Of a DNA stretch of 64,000 nucleotides, positions 60,279-64,000 are shown piece after piece. The translations under genes and the position numbers were made by a program. Within the stretch, counting starts at the first letter, position 1. Every line of letters begins with the position of its first letter. The DNA is from JBOGEB01 sp050743125 (lineage in GTDB: Bacteria; Actinomycetota; Nitriliruptoria; Euzebyales; Egibacteraceae), in contig JBOGEB010000002.1 of NCBI GenBank assembly GCA_050743125.1, forward strand, positions 1-64,000. Reading direction: 5' to 3'. The notes beneath the pieces are model-generated. The model did not search any database. It was not told the origin of the DNA and saw only the letters and a list, made by a program, of their open reading frames with translations.

Positions 60279-63200
60279 TCAGGTTGGAGGAGCGTCGTCG
60301 ATGAGTCCGAGCCGGTAGGCGAGCCCTGCGGCCTCGGTACGATTTTCTACTTCGAGTTTGCGCAGGATGTTCGAGACGTGGACGCTGGCGGTTGACCTGC
60401 TGATGAACAGGGCTTTGGCGATCTGGTGGTTGGAACGTCCGGCAGCCAGGTGCTGGAGTATCTCGAGCTCACGCGGGGTGAGTCCGAGCTTGTCGGCCAC
60501 ACTGGGCTGTTGTGGTCGCTGCTGGATTCGGGCGGATGGCTCTTCCAGATCGATGCCGGCTCTGCGCGCGAGGTTTTCGAGTTCGTGGCGCAGAGGCTCG
60601 GCCCCCAGCCGCGTTGCGACCTCGTGGGCTTGTTGCAGGACCGGGCGAGCCTCAGACCGAAAGCCCTTGGTGACCAGGCATGCCTCGGCTTGGCGCCAGC
60701 GTGCGTACGCGGCTGGGTAGGGGCGTCCAATCTCGTCCCATCGCGCTGCGGCAGTTGCCCACAGCTCGGGGTTGGAACAACCGTCCAGGCGGGATTTCTC
60801 GGCCTCGCAGACGGCCGCGACCGCGGGGCCTTCGGGCAGCACTGAAGCGGCTGAGTCCAGTGGATTGGGGACCAACGACACGGCATCCTTCAGCAGGGTG
60901 CAACCTGCCTGTTGCGCGGCGGCGGCGTCTGTATCTGCCTGCCGCGCGCGCGCCAGCTCGGCGCGGTCCGCCTGGGCGCGTAGTCCCAACATGAACAGAG
61001 GACCGGTAAAGCTTCGCTCGTCGCTCTGCGCGAATAGCTGTAAGCCCTCGGCCACTGCGGCGATCGCATCCTCCAGTCGGCCCTGCCAGATGGCCAGCTC
61101 CGCGCGACGCTCCAAGAGCTTGCGGTGGTACACAGGGGTGAGAACATTGCGGCACAGAATTGCTGCGCGATCGAGCTGCTGCTCTGCTCGAGCAAAGTCT
61201 CCCTGGGCGATGGCCAGCTCAGCGGATGGCGTGAGTACAGCCATCTCGGTGATGCCGCTGGGGGCTCGCTGCGCGGCCGCAGCCACGAGTCGCGTCGCAT
61301 CCTCCCAGCGGCCGAGATCGAACAAGACGCCCGCGGCGTTGGTTTCCAATATCGGGCGGTACTGGCGCTCTAATCCGAGACGGCTGGTGACCTCGCAGCC
61401 TTCCAGCGCGACCTGTGCCGCCTCCTCTAGGCGGCCGGCCACACTCAGCAGTCCGGACAGATCGATGTAGCCGCCGGCGATGGCGCTGGTGTCCTGGGCC
61501 TCCTCGGCGATCGACAGCGCCTGCCGCACATACCGGATGCCGAGGTCGAAGTCCCCTTCGTAGGCCGCCACAAGCCCCAGCGTCTTCAGCGCGTGCCCTT
61601 CTTCGGTGCGTGCACCGACGACACGCGCCAGCTCGATTGCCTCCTCAGAAGCGGCTCGAGCCTGCCTGTAGTCGGCCCAGGACATCGACAACCTGCCCGC
61701 TGCGACCAACACGCTGGCCCGTTCGGCCGAAGGGGGCTCGGTTGGGATCAGCCGCAGGGCCTTTTGGTAGGCGTTCGCGGCGGCCGCTTCGTCTCCGCGG
61801 TTGAGAAGGTACCAGCCCAGGTGCTGGTGCAACCGCCCCGCACGGGCGGGTTCTGTGGCACTGTCCACCAGTTTGATGGCCTCCCCTATGAGTCCCACGG
61901 CGCGGTCATACTCTCCAACGAGCTTGGCGGCCTCCGCGGCGTGCTCGAGCACGTGTGCGTGGTCAAGGTCCACGGGCCGTTGGGCGTGGGGCACCTGGTT
62001 CCACAGCTCGGACGCCCGCTCGAATTGGCACAGGGCCTCAGCGAAGCCATAGGCCTGCTCGGCCGCCTGTCCCGCTTGAATCGCGGCGCTGAGAGCGGCC
62101 GGGAGGTTGCGCGCGGCATACCAATGGTGGGAGAGCTCGGCGTACGCGGTGGCCTGGTCACCCGCGGCGAGCTCCGGATGATCGGTGAGGACCTCGGCCA
62201 AGGCGCCATGCAGCCTTCGGCGCTCCCCGGGGAGCAGGTCGCTGTAGGCGGCCTCTTGGATGAGCGGGTGCCGGAAGGCGTACGAGTCATTTTCGAGGTC
62301 GGGGACGAGGATCTGGTGATCGACGGCCTCCCGGAGCGCGGCGATCAACCGACACTCGGGGATCCCGGCGACCCAGGACAGCAGCTCGTGGGAGACCTGG
62401 CGGCCAGCGGTCGCTGCCACGCCCAAAATCGACCGCGCCCGTTCCGAGAGGGCGTGCACCTTGGCCAGCAGGATGTCTCGCAAACCCGCCGGAAGGCTGC
62501 GATGCTGGCCCTCGGCCATCACCGACGCAAGCTCCTCGGTGAAGAACGCGTTGCCTTCGGACCGCACAAAGATGTCGTCAACAAGTGCGGCGTCTGGCGA
62601 CGACCCTAAGATCCCCGCGACCTGCTGTGCCGTTTCATCCCCGTCCAGCCGCCGTAGCGGGAGAATGCTCACCTCGATGCTGCGTCTCAGCTCGGCAAGC
62701 CACGATTGCAGCGGGGGAGTGCGATGCGGTTCGTCGTCGCGATAGGTGACGATGACCGCCACAGCCTCCCGTTGCACGTTTCGTACTAAGAAGGACACAA
62801 AATCCAGAGTTGAATGGTCCGCCCAGTGCACGTCCTCCACGACCAGCAGGACGGGCCCGTCTTGTCCTAATCTGCCGAGCAGATCCAGCAAGAACTCGAA
62901 CAAGCGGCTCCGCGCCACGTCGCCGCTGACCCCATCCCCGGCCCCAGCTTGGCCCTTTTGGCCGATCTGGGGCAACCAGCGGGCGAACTCGGCAGAGGCA
63001 GAGCCGACCAAGTCCGCCACCGCCTGAGCGTCGAGCTCGCGGTCCAGGTGGCGAAGCGCCTCCATGACCGGCGCGTACGGCAGCCCACCCTCAGCGACAG
63101 GGACGCAGTGCCCGAGGAGGATCCGAGCCCCTGCGCGTCGGGAGCTGCTGATGAACTCGGTGATAAGGCGGGTTTTCCCCACGCCGGCCTCGCCGGTGAC

Positions 63201-63296
63201 CATCATCACTACCGGTGCTCCGGCCCCTGTGCGCTCCAAGGCCTCACGCAGCGCGGCAAGCTCTGCGTCCCGCCCGACAAATCGAGGACTGCGCAC
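60279..63296 (-). CDS. LuxR-family LAL-type regulator (AAA ATPase plus helix-turn-helix)
   Basis: The 1005-aa protein (GTG start) has a Walker A VTGEAGVGKTRLITEF near residue 35 and Walker B VLLVVEDVHWADH near 140. A long TPR-like region with AAANAYQKALRLIP and RQALSIAEEAQDTSAIAGGY follows. The C-terminal LuxR helix-turn-helix is LTPRELEILQHLAAGRSNHQ, IAKALFISRSTASVHVSNIL and RKLEVENRTEAAGLAYRLGL. Such LAL proteins are pathway-specific activators of secondary metabolism. It lies on the same strand directly upstream of the cluster, so it is its probable regulator. Confidence 0.92.
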   Translation of the reverse strand: MRSPRFVGRDAELAALREALERTGAGAPVVMMVTGEAGVGKTRLITEFISSSRRAGARILLGHCVPVAEGGLPYAPVMEALRHLDRELDAQAVADLVGSASAEFARWLPQIGQKGQAGAGDGVSGDVARSRLFEFLLDLLGRLGQDGPVLLVVEDVHWADHSTLDFVSFLVRNVQREAVAVIVTYRDDEPHRTPPLQSWLAELRRSIEVSILPLRRLDGDETAQQVAGILGSSPDAALVDDIFVRSEGNAFFTEELASVMAEGQHRSLPAGLRDILLAKVHALSERARSILGVAATAGRQVSHELLSWVAGIPECRLIAALREAVDHQILVPDLENDSYAFRHPLIQEAAYSDLLPGERRRLHGALAEVLTDHPELAAGDQATAYAELSHHWYAARNLPAALSAAIQAGQAAEQAYGFAEALCQFERASELWNQVPHAQRPVDLDHAHVLEHAAEAAKLVGEYDRAVGLIGEAIKLVDSATEPARAGRLHQHLGWYLLNRGDEAAAANAYQKALRLIPTEPPSAERASVLVAAGRLSMSWADYRQARAASEEAIELARVVGARTEEGHALKTLGLVAAYEGDFDLGIRYVRQALSIAEEAQDTSAIAGGYIDLSGLLSVAGRLEEAAQVALEGCEVTSRLGLERQYRPILETNAAGVLFDLGRWEDATRLVAAAAQRAPSGITEMAVLTPSAELAIAQGDFARAEQQLDRAAILCRNVLTPVYHRKLLERRAELAIWQGRLEDAIAAVAEGLQLFAQSDERSFTGPLFMLGLRAQADRAELARARQADTDAAAAQQAGCTLLKDAVSLVPNPLDSAASVLPEGPAVAAVCEAEKSRLDGCSNPELWATAAARWDEIGRPYPAAYARWRQAEACLVTKGFRSEARPVLQQAHEVATRLGAEPLRHELENLARRAGIDLEEPSARIQQRPQQPSVADKLGLTPRELEILQHLAAGRSNHQIAKALFISRSTASVHVSNILRKLEVENRTEAAGLAYRLGLIDDAPPT

Positions 63297-64000
63297 TAGA
63301 CAGCCACCCTCTAACTACCGGCCGATGATCAGCGTGTCGCCATCCCTCGTGCGGACAGCTCCGGCTCCGACCTTTCGCAGACGCTACGGAACCTCCACCC
63401 GGGCACAAGGCGTGGCATAGACACAGGCATGGATCCCCCAGAGGTCATGAGGTGGGCCAGAGGCAAGCTAAGCCAGAGGCGAACCCCGACCTCCCCAAAA
63501 AGAACTAACATGACAAATAAGACTACTACCGCTACGAGCGTAAGGCGGCTTTCCCCCGCTATTACTCATAAGCCCCTCGCGTCCATCCCACAACCCCCCT
63601 CCGGAGTGAGACCGCTATTACTACTGTATAAACATCGCAGACAGACCGTTCCTAGTAAAGGGTGATCGGTGACACGGGCGTGGCCTCGAGGTGACCTTTC
63701 GAGTCTAGGGAGTTGAGGCTGGGGCGCGTGTGCCGGGGCTGCGTCTTTTGTGGTGTGGTTCGGCTGATTTTGCTAATGTTGCCGGCGAGGCAAGAGGGCA
63801 GGCACGGCCGACAAGCCGGACCTGGGGCAGGACAATGCACGGCTGCGCGCCAACGCAACGTTGCGGAATCTGGTCCCCGGGCAGGGCGCGGACCTTAGAC
63901 GCCGCGCAGGGTTGGAGCACATCGTCGGACAGCCCAAACACCGAAGGAGTAACAGGCCAGGATCGACGGGCAGCCGAGCGGATCAGCGAGCGGCAGGCCA
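63297..64000. other. Upstream of the regulator, no gene supported
   Basis: This 704-bp region lacks a convincing gene. An AT-richer stretch at about 63490-63660 (ACTAACATGACAAATAAGAC and TATTACTACTGTATAAACAT) may hold the promoter of the LuxR regulator. From about 63826 a plus-strand frame stays open to the window edge and reads DLGQDNARLRANATLRNLVP, a coiled-coil-like text seen in some transposase N-termini, but it has no clear start. Confidence 0.45.

Noticed and set aside
63429..63898. Short frames upstream of the LuxR regulator
   Set aside because: Biased toward Thr/Pro/Arg with no Shine-Dalgarno; the region is better explained as promoter DNA.

Overview
The window is high-GC, actinomycete-type DNA. 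Most spurious frames stay open, lipoproteins carry classical lipoboxes, and several small-gene habits are typical of filamentous Actinomycetes: GTG starts, ATGA overlaps, XRE/TPR regulators and a LuxR-LAL regulator. No genus can be named from sequence alone. Five blocks can be separated.

(1) 0.5-12.5 kb: a mostly minus-strand catabolic/uptake locus. It holds a GntR/FCD regulator broken by frameshifts, a complete BMP-type ABC importer (double ATPase, two permeases, lipoprotein binding protein), a fused isochorismatase-fold hydrolase whose first half lacks the catalytic residues, and an amidase. A hemerythrin-like protein and a hydantoinase A (no B subunit seen) lie upstream. The likely job is uptake and hydrolysis of a nucleobase-, ureide- or cyclic-amide-like compound.

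(2) 12.5-14.6 kb: a 48-bp perfect palindrome in a divergent intergenic region, an Lgt-like lipoprotein diacylglyceryl transferase, a membrane anti-sigma factor and tRNA-Val(CAC).

(3) 14.6-28.1 kb: an accessory region directly after the tRNA. It holds a decayed IS66-type element, two XRE/TPR regulators each divergent from a small 'CTCGW' protein, a candidate defence module (SF1 helicase with a Vsr/DUF559-like nuclease, split by a +1 shift, plus an AbiJ/HEPN-like protein), a frameshifted FAD monooxygenase and its TetR regulator with a clear operator.

(4) 28.7-36.8 kb: a MacAB-like export operon, a lone nitrile-hydratase-leader-like (NHLP) mini-protein, a frameshifted NodS-like methyltransferase, a broken GT39 glycosyltransferase and a DUF4185-like lipoprotein.

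(5) 37.7-59.9 kb: the most striking part, an unbroken minus-strand run of 19 genes, with a 1005-aa LuxR-LAL regulator just upstream on the same strand. In transcription order: a 93-aa protein, a GT9-like protein, a class I isoprenoid synthase, SIX tandem paralogous GT-B-like proteins with an unusual C-terminal extension, an alpha-toroid (squalene-cyclase-like) protein, an ABC exporter, THREE tandem sulfotransferases, and four sugar genes (glucose-1-P cytidylyltransferase, PIG-L deacetylase, UDP-xylose synthase, UDP-glucose dehydrogenase). I read it as a candidate undescribed biosynthetic cluster for a heavily glycosylated, sulfated, probably isoprenoid metabolite; the product is inference.

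Many genes outside block 5 carry single-base frameshifts (GntR, IS66 transposase, helicase, monooxygenase, methyltransferase, GT39). Some sit in homopolymers, so residual sequencing indels are as likely as real decay.
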